Assembly: GCA_036502625.1 (NCBI GenBank)
Contig: DASXYG010000043.1
Coordinates: 1-43,114 of the forward strand
DNA from: DASXYG01 sp036502625
GTDB taxonomy: Bacteria; Actinomycetota; Actinomycetes; Streptosporangiales; Streptosporangiaceae
Length of the DNA: 43,114 nt
Direction of reading: 5' to 3'
Of this stretch, positions 7,781 through 15,945 are shown piece after piece. The position numbers were made by a program, and so were the translations under genes. Below the pieces are notes generated by a model, which had not been told where the DNA came from, did no database searches, and was given only the letters and a program-made list of their open reading frames with translations. Positions within the stretch are counted from its first letter, which is position 1; each line of letters starts with the position of its first letter.

Positions 7781-8729
7781 GCGGCGTGTGCCAGCCGGAC
7801 GCGTCAGGACCGGCCGGGACGATACCCGTCGGGTTGATGCGGTCGTGCGTCAGGTAGTAGTGCCGCTTGATGTGGTCGAAGTCGACCGTGTCGCCGAAGC
7901 CCGGGGTCTGGAACAGGTGGCGGGCGTACGCCCACAGCACGGGCATCTCGGTGATCTTGTTGCGGTTGCACTTGAAGTGGCCGTGGTAGACGGCGTCGAA
8001 CCGCACCAGCGTGGTGAACAGCCGGACGTCCGCCTCGGTGAGGGCGTCCCCCACCAGGTACGCGCGGCCGGCGAGGCGGTCCGAGAGGAGGTCGAGGCGG
8101 CGGAACAGGCGGTCGTACGCCTCCTCGTACGCCTCCTGGCCGGTTGCGAAGCCGGCCTTGTAGACGCCGTTGTTGACGTCGGCGTACACGTCGGCGTTGA
8201 CCGCGTCGATCTCCGCGCGCAGCGGCTCCGGGTACAGCTCGGGCGCGCCCGGCGCGTGGTGGGCCGCCCACTCGGTGGACAGGTCCAGGCTGATCTGCGG
8301 GTAGTCGTTGGTGACCACCCGCCCGGTGACGGTGTCGTACAGCGCGGGCACGGTCACCCGCCCCTGGTAGTCCGGGTCGGTGGCGAGGTACGCCTCGGAG
8401 AGGAACCGCAGCCCGGTCGCCGGGTCCCGCCCGCCGGGGTCGAGGGTGAACCGCCAGCCGCGCTCGGCGCGAATGGGGTCCACCACCGAAAGCCCGATGG
8501 CGTCCTCGAGCCCGAGCAGCCGCCGGACGATGACCGAGCGGTGCGCCCACGGGCAGGCCAGCGACACGATCAGCCGGTAGCGGCCCGGTTCGACCGGCCA
8601 GCGCCCCTGGTCGTCCGGCCCCTCCCCCGGCCCGGACTCCGAGTCGCGGGCGATCCGCCCGGTGAAGCGGTTCGGCTGGCGCACGAACGCGCCGGCCGTG
8701 CTGGTCTCCGTACCGAATTGCGCCGTCAT
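7770..8729 (-). CDS. glutathionyl-hydroquinone reductase-like GST (YqjG/ECM4 family)
   Basis: A 319-aa omega-class glutathione-transferase relative. The catalytic motif is CPWAHR (C59), where a cysteine replaces the tyrosine or serine of ordinary GSTs, as in S-glutathionyl-hydroquinone reductases. NDYPQISLDL, NNGVYKAGFATGQEAYEEAY and LTEADVRLFTTLVRFDAVY are family hallmarks. Actinobacteria use mycothiol, so the physiological role is probably reduction of mycothiolated or other thiol-conjugated quinones (inference). The ATG at 8729 has no clear ribosome-binding site. It lies 19 nt after the YeeE gene and overlaps the kinase pseudogene start, so the three may be one transcript. Confidence 0.9.
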   Translation of the reverse strand: MTAQFGTETSTAGAFVRQPNRFTGRIARDSESGPGEGPDDQGRWPVEPGRYRLIVSLACPWAHRSVIVRRLLGLEDAIGLSVVDPIRAERGWRFTLDPGGRDPATGLRFLSEAYLATDPDYQGRVTVPALYDTVTGRVVTNDYPQISLDLSTEWAAHHAPGAPELYPEPLRAEIDAVNADVYADVNNGVYKAGFATGQEAYEEAYDRLFRRLDLLSDRLAGRAYLVGDALTEADVRLFTTLVRFDAVYHGHFKCNRNKITEMPVLWAYARHLFQTPGFGDTVDFDHIKRHYYLTHDRINPTGIVPAGPDASGWHTPHGR

Positions 8730-8748
8730 GGCGCCACTGTAGGCCGCG

Positions 8749-10017
8749 TCAGCAGACCGAGTCAGTGGGCTTCGGGTTGGCCTGGCCGATCAGCGGGCGC
8801 AGGGCCACCCCGCCGAACGTGCCGAGCAGCGCCATGGCGCCCCAGATCCAGCCGTGCAGGCTGAACGACGCGATGCCGCTGAAGTAGGACCCGATGTTGC
8901 AGCCGTACGCGATGCGCGCGCCGTACCCCATGAGGATGCCGCCGGCGATCGCGCCCGCCGCGAGCCTCCACGGCACCCGGCGGTGCAGTACGAACGTCCC
9001 GGCGGCCGCGGACGCCGCGAGCGCGCCGAGCATGATGCCGACGTCCATGACGGAGGTCTTGTCCGCTAGCACCGGCGCGTTCAGCATGGCCGCGTTCTTC
9101 GGCGCCGACCAGTACGACCAGCCCGCGACGTCCAGGCCGAGGCCCTGGGCGATCTTCGCGCCCCACAGCGCGAACGCCGAGGTGATGCCCCACGGCTTGC
9201 CGGACACCGCCAGCGTCGCGGCGTTCAGCGCCGCGAGCGCCAGCGCGCCGGCCCACAGCGGCCAGGCGCCGCGGACGACGCGGCGCAGGCCGCGCGCCCG
9301 GGGCGGGTTCGCGATCTCCGGCGGGCGCCGCCGCCGCGCGACGGCCAGCGTGGCCAGCGCGATCGCCGCCATGATCGCGAGCTGTACGACCAGCGCCCCG
9401 CCGTACCCCAGACGGCTCTGCGCCAGCGACACCTCGGGCCCGACCGGCATGACGTCCGTCCAGAACGAGAAGGTGGCCGTGCCCAGCACGGATCCGGTGA
9501 TGAACCCGGCCAGCGTCAGCACGATCGCCGACTGGCCGCTCCCGATCGCGAACAGCGTGCCCGAGGCGCACGACCCGCCGAGCTGCATGCCCACGCCGAA
9601 CGCGAACGCCCCGATGAACAGCCCCGCGCTGATCGGCTCGATGTTGCCGGCCGGCTTGGGCCCGCCGAAGCCGACCAGCCCGGACAGGATCGGCGCGAAC
9701 AGCACGCACGCGGTGCCCAGCATGAGCATGTGCGCCCGCAGCGCCCGGCCCTGCCCGACCGTGACGAGCTGCCGCCACGCCGAGGTGAAGCCGAACCGGG
9801 AGTGGAACAGCGCCACGCCGAGCGCCAGCCCGATGACGTACAGCCACAGGGTGCGGGTGCCGCCGACGCGCTGCACGGCCACGCCGAGCGCGACCGCGGC
9901 CACGACGCCGACGATCAGCGGCACGATCTTGACGGGCGGCGCGGGAGCGGCGGCGGGCGCGGGCCGCGACGGCGCCTTGAGCAGCGCGGGCGTACGGATG
10001 CCGTCCAGGACGGACAT
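8749..10017 (-). CDS. YeeE/YedE-family sulfur (thiosulfate-type) transporter
   Basis: A 422-aa polytopic membrane protein with about ten hydrophobic segments. It carries the two conserved cysteine loops of the YeeE/TsuA family: GGSCASGTLFAIGSGQ (C150) and YGCNIGSYFSGIASFSLHGW (C373). In E. coli YeeE such membrane-facing cysteines relay thiosulfate through the channel. The N-terminal 35 residues are Pro/Ala-rich and cytoplasmic. The ATG at 10017 has GGAGG about 9 nt upstream. No TusA/YeeD sulfurtransferase gene accompanies it, which is unusual. Instead a short ORF with one cysteine codon and a hairpin precede it. The last residue is a cysteine (TDSVC). Confidence 0.92.
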   Translation of the reverse strand: MSVLDGIRTPALLKAPSRPAPAAAPAPPVKIVPLIVGVVAAVALGVAVQRVGGTRTLWLYVIGLALGVALFHSRFGFTSAWRQLVTVGQGRALRAHMLMLGTACVLFAPILSGLVGFGGPKPAGNIEPISAGLFIGAFAFGVGMQLGGSCASGTLFAIGSGQSAIVLTLAGFITGSVLGTATFSFWTDVMPVGPEVSLAQSRLGYGGALVVQLAIMAAIALATLAVARRRRPPEIANPPRARGLRRVVRGAWPLWAGALALAALNAATLAVSGKPWGITSAFALWGAKIAQGLGLDVAGWSYWSAPKNAAMLNAPVLADKTSVMDVGIMLGALAASAAAGTFVLHRRVPWRLAAGAIAGGILMGYGARIAYGCNIGSYFSGIASFSLHGWIWGAMALLGTFGGVALRPLIGQANPKPTDSVC

Positions 10018-10057
10018 GACGGGGGCCTCCAGGGTCGAACGAACGGGGAACGGGTGA

Positions 10058-10074
10058 CCGCGCGGGATGCGCGG
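10058..10074 (-). other. small hairpin between leader ORF and YeeE gene
   Basis: CCGCGC (10058-10063) and GCGCGG (10069-10074) form a six-pair stem with a 5-nt loop. It starts 7 nt after the stop of the 27-codon ORF in the transcript leading to the sulfur transporter. It could take part in translation-coupled attenuation, but there is no U-tract. Confidence 0.3.
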
Positions 10075-10080
10075 GCGCGC

Positions 10081-10164
10081 TCAGAGCCCGTCGTCGACGT
10101 GCTGGATCGCGTGGGAGAGCAGGCACGTGCGGTACGTCGGCCGCGCCGCGTGCACGTGGATCAT
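10081..10164 (-). CDS. 27-aa putative leader peptide upstream of sulfur transporter
   Basis: A 27-codon ORF, MIHVHAARPTYR then TCLLSHAIQHVDDGL, ends 63 nt before the transporter start. Every codon ends in G or C apart from the stop, which is unlikely by chance even at this GC content. GGGGAG lies immediately before the ATG. A single cysteine codon sits mid-peptide. Actinobacterial sulfur-assimilation operons are known to carry short leader ORFs, but this sequence does not match the known SUF-leader type that I can recall. The function is inferred from position and codon use only. Confidence 0.5.
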   Translation of the reverse strand: MIHVHAARPTYRTCLLSHAIQHVDDGL

Positions 10165-10199
10165 GGCTCCCCAATGAGACTCGATGCGATATGTCCAGG

Positions 10200-10352
10200 T
10201 TAGTCCGTATCCGACACCCAGGAAACCACCCCGGCCGACCGGTCAGGCGCCCGGGTCGCGGGGCGCGCGTGGTGGTCGGCGAGCCGGGTGAGCAGCGCGG
10301 CGGTCTCCGGCCCGTCGCCGGAGTGCGCCATGTCGAACGCGCCGCTTTCCAT
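10200..10352 (-). CDS. hypothetical 50-aa protein
   Basis: A 50-codon ORF whose first forty codons almost all end in G or C, much more coherent than the alternative frames. The product reads MESGAFDMAHSGDGPETAAL, then LTRLADHHARPATRAPDRSA and GVVSWVSDTD. GAGGGG lies directly before the ATG, closer than ideal. It sits between the FGE gene and the YeeE leader on the same strand. I do not recognise it. It might be a real small protein or the remnant of a decayed gene. Confidence 0.35.
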   Translation of the reverse strand: MESGAFDMAHSGDGPETAALLTRLADHHARPATRAPDRSAGVVSWVSDTD

Positions 10353-10416
10353 GCCCCTCGATCGACGTCGACTGGGCGGCGCGCCGCCATGAGCTGTTCG
10401 CGCCCGCGCGGGTCGG

Positions 10417-11388
10417 CTAGCCGGCCGCGCAGCGGAAGCCCATGTGGCCGGTGGAGCTGTCCGGGGTGTTGGAGGTGCGGGCGGCGGCGCGGTAGCGGTT
10501 GCAGTACGTGTAGTGGCACATGTACGAACCGCCGCGGATCACCCGGGCGGTGCCGTCCGGGGGGCCCGCCGGGTCGTGGCGGGTCTCCGGGCGCGGTTCG
10601 GCGTGCCAGGTCGTGGAGAACCAGTCGGCGCACCACTCCCAGACGTTGCCCGAGGTGTTGTACAGGCCGTACGCGTTCGGCGTGAACGCCTTGACCGGGG
10701 CCGTGCCCGCGAATCCGTCCTCGGCGGTGTTGCGGGTGGGGAAGGTGCCCTGCCAGATGTTGCAGCGGTGGCGGCCCTTCGGGGTCAGCTCGTCGCCCCA
10801 GGGGAAGCGCGCCTGGTCCAGGCCGCCGCGCGCGGCCATCTCCCACTCGGCCTCCGTCGGCAGCCGCTTGCCCGCCCAGGCGGCGTACGCCCCGGCGTCG
10901 GCGTGCGACACGTGGACGACCGGGTGGTTCTGCCGGTCCCCCACCGTGGAGCCGGCGCCCTCCGGTGTGCGCCACGTGGCCCCGCGGACGGCGCTCCACC
11001 ACGGGGCGCCGGGCACGCTGCCGGGCAGGACGTCCGCGCGCGCCGCCGCGCCCACCATTCCGGCGAACACGAACGACCAGCCGATGCGCTCCGCGTCCGT
11101 GACGTAGCCGGTGGCCTTCGCGAACGTCGCGAACTGCGCGTTCGTCACGCAGGCGGCGTCGATGTAGTACGGGCGCAGCGTGACCGTGCGCACGGGGCCC
11201 TCGCCGTCGTCGGGGAAGGAGTCGGGGTCGGCGGCGCCCATGCGGAACGCGCCCCCGTCCACCCGCACCATCCGCCGTACGACCTCCGCCGGGTCGCGGA
11301 CCGGCACCGCGAACCCGCGGTCTCCCCCGCCGGCCACGGACGTGGCCGCGCTCTCACCGCCCCCGCTGGGCGCGCAGCAAGCTCCCAT
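10417..11388 (-). CDS. formylglycine-generating enzyme (sulfatase-activating, FGE/SUMF1 type)
   Basis: A 323-aa FGE-sulfatase domain protein. It contains the copper-binding cysteine pair of genuine aerobic FGEs in GGSYMCHYTYCNRYR (about C291 and C296, C-x4-C) and the C-terminal STGHMGFRC signature. KRLPTEAEWEMAARGG and NVWEWCADWF are also typical. Such enzymes oxidise the cysteine of CxPxR in type I sulfatases to Calpha-formylglycine. The gene lies 23 nt downstream of a sulfatase with exactly that motif, so the pair is self-sufficient. The ATG at 11388 (MGACCAPSGG) was chosen. The N-terminal CC may bind metal, but this is speculative. Confidence 0.94.
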   Translation of the reverse strand: MGACCAPSGGGESAATSVAGGGDRGFAVPVRDPAEVVRRMVRVDGGAFRMGAADPDSFPDDGEGPVRTVTLRPYYIDAACVTNAQFATFAKATGYVTDAERIGWSFVFAGMVGAAARADVLPGSVPGAPWWSAVRGATWRTPEGAGSTVGDRQNHPVVHVSHADAGAYAAWAGKRLPTEAEWEMAARGGLDQARFPWGDELTPKGRHRCNIWQGTFPTRNTAEDGFAGTAPVKAFTPNAYGLYNTSGNVWEWCADWFSTTWHAEPRPETRHDPAGPPDGTARVIRGGSYMCHYTYCNRYRAAARTSNTPDSSTGHMGFRCAAG

Positions 11389-11411
11389 GATCCAACCTTC
11401 GCACGCCGGGG

Positions 11412-12821
11412 TCACTCCAGCGTCGTCAGCCACGTCGGTTCGAGCAGGATCGCGTGCTCGGCGCCGTCGTCGCGCCACGCCTCCTCGGAGTTGTGCCGCG
11501 GCAGGTCGCGTACGCGCAGGCCGGACCGTACGGGGTCGGCGTACCGGCCGAAGTACGCGTCGAGGCGCGCGGTCAGGTCGTCCACCACTCCGGTGTGCGC
11601 GGGGTCGGCGAACAGGTTGACGGTCTCCCGCGGGTCGGCGGCGAGGTCGAACAGCTCGCACGGGCCGCCGGGGCGGCGCACCAGCTTGTGCCGCGCGGTG
11701 CGGACCATGCGCAGGTCCCCGTACTCGCCGAACACCGCGTCCGGCCAGTCCGCGATCGCCTTGCCGAGGCACAGGTCGCGGAACGACCGGCCGGGCAGCC
11801 GGTCCGCGTCGTCCGGCGCGATGCCCGCGTGGTCGAGCAGCGTCGCGGCCAGGTCCAGGTGGGTGACCATCTCCTGCCTGACCTGGCCGCCAAGGACCGC
11901 GCCCGGCTGGCTGAGGATCATCGGCACCCGGATCGACTCCTCGACCATGTTGTACGGGTGGGTGCCGTTGCCCTTGCCCCAGATGCCGTGGTGGCCGGTG
12001 TTCAGGCCGTGGTCGGAGGCGTAGACGACCAGGGTGTCGGCGCGCAGCCGCTGGGTGTCGAGCTCGTCGAGCAGCCGTCCGACCTGCTCGTCGATCTCGG
12101 TGACCGAGGCGTAGTACTGCGCGAGCGCGGCGCGCGGGTCGGCGCGCGTGCCGTAGACGGACTCCGAGGTCAGCCGCCCGAAGGGGTACGTCACGTCGTC
12201 CGGGATGTCGCGGAACGCCGCTGTGCGGTACGGCGCGACCAGCCGCTCGGGGTGGCCGAGCCAGGGGCTGTGCGTGGCGACGTGGCCGACGAACAGGAAG
12301 AACGGCCGGTCGTCCGGACGGTTGCGGAGGAACTCCACGGCGTGGTCGGTGATCGCGTGCCGGTCGTAGCCGCCGGTCGTAGCCGCCGCGCGCAGCCACG
12401 GCGTCTCGTACCCCTGGGGACGGGCGACCGGCGCGGACTGCGCGTACCAGTAGTCGAACCCGTCGGGCGCCGAGTCCGCGCCGCCGAGGTGCCACTTCCC
12501 GGACAGCCCCGTGACGTATCCGGCGTCGCGGAACCGCTCGGCCAAGGTGGTCTCCCCGGCCAGCCACGGCACGGCCGCCACCTCCGGGTCGGCCTCCGCC
12601 AGGTAGTCGTGGACGCCGTGCTGGGACGGCAGACGGCCGGTCCAGAAGCAGGCGCGCGCGGGCGAGCAGACGGGCGTCGGGGTGAACGCATTGCCCATGC
12701 GCACGCCCGTCTCGGCGAGGTGGTCCAGCGTCGGCGTGCGCAGTTCGGTGTTGCCGTACGCGCCCGACGCCCAGGCGGCGTGGTCGTCCGTCATCAGCAC
12801 AAGGACGTTCGGCCTGGTCAT
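11412..12821 (-). CDS. type I (formylglycine) sulfatase
   Basis: A 469-aa alkaline-phosphatase-superfamily sulfatase. The metal-binding N-terminus is PNVLVLMTDDHA, and the active-site motif CSPAR (C52) is the substrate for formylglycine formation. GKWHLGG, VYASDHGLNTGHHGIWGKGN and the later metal or sulfate ligands follow. No signal peptide is visible, so it acts in the cytoplasm, where its activator FGE is encoded next door. The closest known functional classes are choline, heparan or N-sulfoglucosamine-type sulfatases, but the substrate cannot be assigned. ATG 12821 is preceded by a G-rich ribosome-binding site. It is divergent from the MFS exporter. Confidence 0.94.
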   Translation of the reverse strand: MTRPNVLVLMTDDHAAWASGAYGNTELRTPTLDHLAETGVRMGNAFTPTPVCSPARACFWTGRLPSQHGVHDYLAEADPEVAAVPWLAGETTLAERFRDAGYVTGLSGKWHLGGADSAPDGFDYWYAQSAPVARPQGYETPWLRAAATTGGYDRHAITDHAVEFLRNRPDDRPFFLFVGHVATHSPWLGHPERLVAPYRTAAFRDIPDDVTYPFGRLTSESVYGTRADPRAALAQYYASVTEIDEQVGRLLDELDTQRLRADTLVVYASDHGLNTGHHGIWGKGNGTHPYNMVEESIRVPMILSQPGAVLGGQVRQEMVTHLDLAATLLDHAGIAPDDADRLPGRSFRDLCLGKAIADWPDAVFGEYGDLRMVRTARHKLVRRPGGPCELFDLAADPRETVNLFADPAHTGVVDDLTARLDAYFGRYADPVRSGLRVRDLPRHNSEEAWRDDGAEHAILLEPTWLTTLE

Positions 12822-12834
12822 TCCGGATCCCCCC

Positions 12835-12885
12835 TGGACATCTCCGCGATCATCTCCGTACATTAATGCAGAGGTTGGACCTCTG
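12835..12885 (+). promoter_or_regulatory. MFS promoter with GntR-type operator
   Basis: TGGACA (12835-12840), 18 bp and TACATT (12859-12864) form a plausible promoter for the plus-strand exporter. The 17-bp dyad CAGAGGTTGGACCTCTG (12869-12885; arms of 7 with a 3-nt spacer) covers the predicted start of transcription. The AGGT-N3-ACCT core fits GntR-family operators, and the GntR/UTRA gene lies directly downstream of the exporter, so it is the likely binder. Confidence 0.65.
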
Positions 12886-12911
12886 GAACTCTTCCCCCTT
12901 TGGAGGACGGC

Positions 12912-14309
12912 GTGGCCGTGCGTGCCGTACGACCGGTGGCGCTGGTCGTCGCCATGCTGCTCGCGGTGGGCAGCTACCAGCTCAGCAACACGATGATCGC
13001 GCCGATCAACCCGGCGATCATCGCCTCGCTGCACACGTCGGCCGGCGGCGTGGGCCTGGCGCAGACGCTGTTCTTCCTGACGTCCGCGATCAGCGCGGTG
13101 ATCGTCACCCGCGTCAGCGACTGGACGGGCCGGCGCCGCGCGCTGATCGTCAGCCTGGGCGCGCTCGTCGTGGCCGCGGTGATCTCCGCGGTCGCGCCGG
13201 GCGTCGCGGTGTACGTGGTCAGCCGGGCGCTGGCCGGGCTGTGCGGCGCCGTCTACGCGTTCTGCTTCCTGATCCTGTACGAGGTCATGCCGCTGAGGCA
13301 GTTCAGCAGGGCGCTCGCGGTCATCGCCGCGGTCAAGAGCGGCCTCGGCGGGGTCGAGTCGGTCGTCGGCGGCGCCATCGCCGACACGCTCGGCTGGCGC
13401 GGCGTCTTCTGGTTCATGGCGGCGTTCGCGCTGGTCGCCATCGTGGTGGCGCGGCTGGTGATCCCCGAGGTGCCGGTGCACGGGCGGCGGGCGATGGACT
13501 GGCCCGGGTCGGTCCTCATCGGCCTCGGCCTGACCGGCGTCCTCGTCGGGCTGGCGCAGGGCGGCGCGTGGGGCTGGGCCGACGCGCGCACGCTCGCCCT
13601 GCTCATCGGCGGTGTCGTGCTGCTCGCGCTGTTCCCGCTGGCCGAGCGGCGGCACGCGAACCCGCTGATCGCGGCGAGCCGCCTGGCGTCGCGCATGTCG
13701 TGGCCGCTGCTGCTGACGAACGTGCTGGTGCTCGCCGGCGGGCTGGGCGCCACGGCGTTCGTGGTGCCGCTGCTCAGCCAGGCCGCGGTCGGCTACGGCA
13801 TGTCGGCGACCTGGTCCGCGGTCGTGTTCGTGATGCCGGTGTCGGCGATCGGGTTCCTCACGGCGCCGCTCGCCGGCTGGCTGGCGCCGCGCGTCGGATG
13901 GCGCCGCCTGCTGCTCGTCGGCCTGGCCGCGACGGTCGCCGCGCTGGTCGTGGCCGCCGCCGGCGCCGCGTCGCCGGTCCTGGTGTTCGCCATGATCGTC
14001 GTGCTCGGCGGCTTCTACACGGGGCTCGTGCTGACCGCGCTCGACGGGCTCGGCGTGCTCCTGTCGCCCAGCGAGAGCCGCGGCTCGCTGACCGGGCTGA
14101 ACACGGCCGCGTTCGGCGTGGGCGCGTCGGCGGGGACGGCCGTCGCGGCGACCGTGCTGACCGCGGCGTCCGGCGGCGGGCCGCCCACGATGGGCGCGTT
14201 CACCGCCGCGCTGTGGGTCGCCGCCGGCCTCGCGGCCGTCGCGCTCGCCGTCGCCTTCCTCATCCCGTCGCGCGGCGACGGCACCGTCGAGGAGCCCGCC
14301 GCCGTCTAG
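12912..14309 (+). CDS. MFS transporter (drug/metabolite exporter type)
   Basis: A 465-aa major facilitator with about 14 hydrophobic segments. The loop 2-3 motif is RVSDWTGRRRALI, and QLSNTMIAPINPAI in helix 1 together with the overall arrangement resembles the DHA2/EmrB group. The GTG at 12912 is preferred because GGAGG (12902-12906) lies 5 nt upstream. It is followed by its probable regulator after 33 nt and is divergent from the sulfatase. It might import or export a sulfated compound or its product, but this rests on position alone. Confidence 0.9.
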   Translation: MAVRAVRPVALVVAMLLAVGSYQLSNTMIAPINPAIIASLHTSAGGVGLAQTLFFLTSAISAVIVTRVSDWTGRRRALIVSLGALVVAAVISAVAPGVAVYVVSRALAGLCGAVYAFCFLILYEVMPLRQFSRALAVIAAVKSGLGGVESVVGGAIADTLGWRGVFWFMAAFALVAIVVARLVIPEVPVHGRRAMDWPGSVLIGLGLTGVLVGLAQGGAWGWADARTLALLIGGVVLLALFPLAERRHANPLIAASRLASRMSWPLLLTNVLVLAGGLGATAFVVPLLSQAAVGYGMSATWSAVVFVMPVSAIGFLTAPLAGWLAPRVGWRRLLLVGLAATVAALVVAAAGAASPVLVFAMIVVLGGFYTGLVLTALDGLGVLLSPSESRGSLTGLNTAAFGVGASAGTAVAATVLTAASGGGPPTMGAFTAALWVAAGLAAVALAVAFLIPSRGDGTVEEPAAV

Positions 14310-14342
14310 GGTGTTGCCGCCGATTTCGTACGGGGAGGTTCC

Positions 14343-15077
14343 GTGGCCCAGATGCGGACGCTCGTCGCGCAGGCCGCCGCCGAGCTGCGCGCGCTGCTGC
14401 GCGACGCGTACGCCGCCGGCGACCGGCTGCCGCCGGAGAAGGAGCTGGCCGAGCGGATCGGCGTCAGCCGCAACACCCTGCGCGAGGCGCTCGGCGAGCT
14501 GGCGCTCGACGGCAGCGTGGAGCGCCGCTGGGGCGTGGGCACGTTCGTCCGGCCGCGCTCCGGCGGCGTCGTGGTCAGCCTCAACGCCGTGATGGCCCTG
14601 CCCAGCGTGATCCGCGGCCACGGGCACGCCGCCGCGCTCGACCACGTCGAGATCGCGGAGACCGGGTGCGACGCCGAGCTGGCCGAGCGTACGGGGTTCG
14701 ACGCGGGCGCCCGGCTGTGGCGGGTGGACCGGGTGTTCGCGGTCGACGGCACGCCCGCGGTCTGGATGCGCGACCACGTGCCCACCGAGCTGTCCGGCCG
14801 GGCGTTCGACCCCGCGCCGCTGGCCGACATCTCCACCGACATGCTGGCGCTGCTGCGCGACCACCGGGGCGTCGCGCCCAGCATGCTGGACGGCGACCTC
14901 GACGCGGTGGCCGCCGATGCCGAGCTCGCCGGGCTGCTCGGCGTCCGGCACGGCACACCGCTCGTCCGGATCCGGCAGACCTGCCTCAGCGGCCGCGGCG
15001 TACGGCTCGTGCACACCACGGCGGTCTACCGGCCCGACGTGGTGACGCTGTCGGTGGCCAGGCCCGTACGCACATGA
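14343..15077 (+). CDS. GntR-family regulator with UTRA effector domain
   Basis: A 244-aa HutC/DasR-type regulator. The N-terminal winged helix (about residues 1-72) contains LPPEKELAERIGVSRNTLREALGELALDG and RRWGVGTFV. A UTRA ligand-binding domain (about 90-240) contains RVDRVFAVDGTPAVW and the C-terminal HTTAVYRPDVV. The GTG at 14343 has GGAGG 5 nt upstream. It is cotranscribed with the MFS gene. The CAGAGGT dyad over the shared promoter is the obvious operator, and it may also control the divergent sulfatase-FGE genes. UTRA domains commonly bind sugars or sugar phosphates; the ligand here is unknown. Confidence 0.93.
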   Translation: MAQMRTLVAQAAAELRALLRDAYAAGDRLPPEKELAERIGVSRNTLREALGELALDGSVERRWGVGTFVRPRSGGVVVSLNAVMALPSVIRGHGHAAALDHVEIAETGCDAELAERTGFDAGARLWRVDRVFAVDGTPAVWMRDHVPTELSGRAFDPAPLADISTDMLALLRDHRGVAPSMLDGDLDAVAADAELAGLLGVRHGTPLVRIRQTCLSGRGVRLVHTTAVYRPDVVTLSVARPVRT

Positions 15078-15081
15078 CACC

Positions 15082-15112
15082 GGGGCCGCGCCCCCGGCAG
15101 GGACGCGGCCCC
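15082..15112. terminator. hairpin between convergent GntR and coxM genes
   Basis: GGGGCCGCG (15082-15090) and CGCGGCCCC (15104-15112) form a perfect 9-bp stem with a 13-nt loop. It lies between the convergent stops at 15077 and 15130. There is no T-tract, as usual in high-GC actinomycetes. It could serve both strands. Confidence 0.6.
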
Positions 15113-15129
15113 GACGGCCGTGAATTCGC

Positions 15130-15945
15130 CTACGACCTGGCCTTCTCCAGGGCGCGGCGGACCAGCACCCGGGCGAGGTGCTGACGGTACTCGACGTCGG
15201 CGTTGCCGTCCGACGGCGGGTTGGCGCCCTCGGCGGCGTGCGCCGCCGCGTCGGCGACCGAGGCGCCGGAGGCCAGCGCCTGCTCCACGGCCGTGGCGCG
15301 CATCGGCACCGACGCCATGTTGATCAGCGCGACCGCGTCGCCCTGCACGGCCACCCCGACGATCGCCCAGTCGATGGCGCGCTTGGTGAACTTCTCGAAC
15401 CCCCACGCCCCCGGGTCGGCCGGCTTGGGGACCTTGACCTCGGTGAGCAGCTCGTCGGCCTCAAGCTCGGTCTCGAAGAAGTCGTGGAAGAACTCCGTCG
15501 CCGGGACCTCGCGCGTGCCGTTCGGGCCGCGCAGCACCAGCGTGGCGTTCAGCGCCAGCACCACGGCGGGCAGGTCGGACGCCGGGTCGCCGTGGGCGAT
15601 CGAGCCGCCGATCGTGCCGCGGTGGCGCACCTGCGGGTCGCCGACCTGGCCGGCCGCGTGCGCAAGGAGCGGCACCTCGGCGGCCAGCAGCTCGGAGAAC
15701 TCCAGGTCGTGATGGCGGGTGAGCGCGCCGACGGCGATGTGGTCGCCGTTGTCGGTGACGTAGGACAGGTCGCCGACCCCGCCGAGGTCGACCAGGACCT
15801 CGGGCACGGCCAGCCGGAGCTTCATCAGCGGCAGCAGGGAGTGCCCGCCGGCGAGGAGCTTGGCGTCGTCGCCGTACTCGGCCACCAGCTCCAGCGCCTC
15901 CTCGACGGAGCCGGCCCGGCGGTAGGTGAACTGCGCAGGGATCAT
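15130..15945 (-). CDS. molybdenum hydroxylase FAD-binding (medium) subunit, CoxM-like
   Basis: A 271-aa subunit of a xanthine-dehydrogenase/CO-dehydrogenase-family complex. The FAD motifs AGGHSLLPLMKLRLA and TIGGSIAHGDPASDLPA are both present, with a C-terminal CO-dehydrogenase flavoprotein domain. It passes electrons from the [2Fe-2S] subunit to FAD and onward. The ATG at 15945 overlaps the upstream small-subunit stop by 4 nt (ATGA), implying translational coupling in the L-S-M operon. Confidence 0.94.
   Translation of the reverse strand: MIPAQFTYRRAGSVEEALELVAEYGDDAKLLAGGHSLLPLMKLRLAVPEVLVDLGGVGDLSYVTDNGDHIAVGALTRHHDLEFSELLAAEVPLLAHAAGQVGDPQVRHRGTIGGSIAHGDPASDLPAVVLALNATLVLRGPNGTREVPATEFFHDFFETELEADELLTEVKVPKPADPGAWGFEKFTKRAIDWAIVGVAVQGDAVALINMASVPMRATAVEQALASGASVADAAAHAAEGANPPSDGNADVEYRQHLARVLVRRALEKARS

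Noticed and set aside
10444..12866. Long plus-strand open frames opposite the sulfatase and FGE genes
   Set aside because: They are GC-skew artefacts without domains; the minus-strand genes carry complete catalytic motifs.
11412..15080. A single minus-strand open frame of over 1200 codons spanning the MFS and GntR genes
   Set aside because: Only its 3' part (from 12821) encodes a recognisable protein, the sulfatase. The upstream part is low-complexity Arg/Gln/Gly-rich antisense of two real plus-strand genes.
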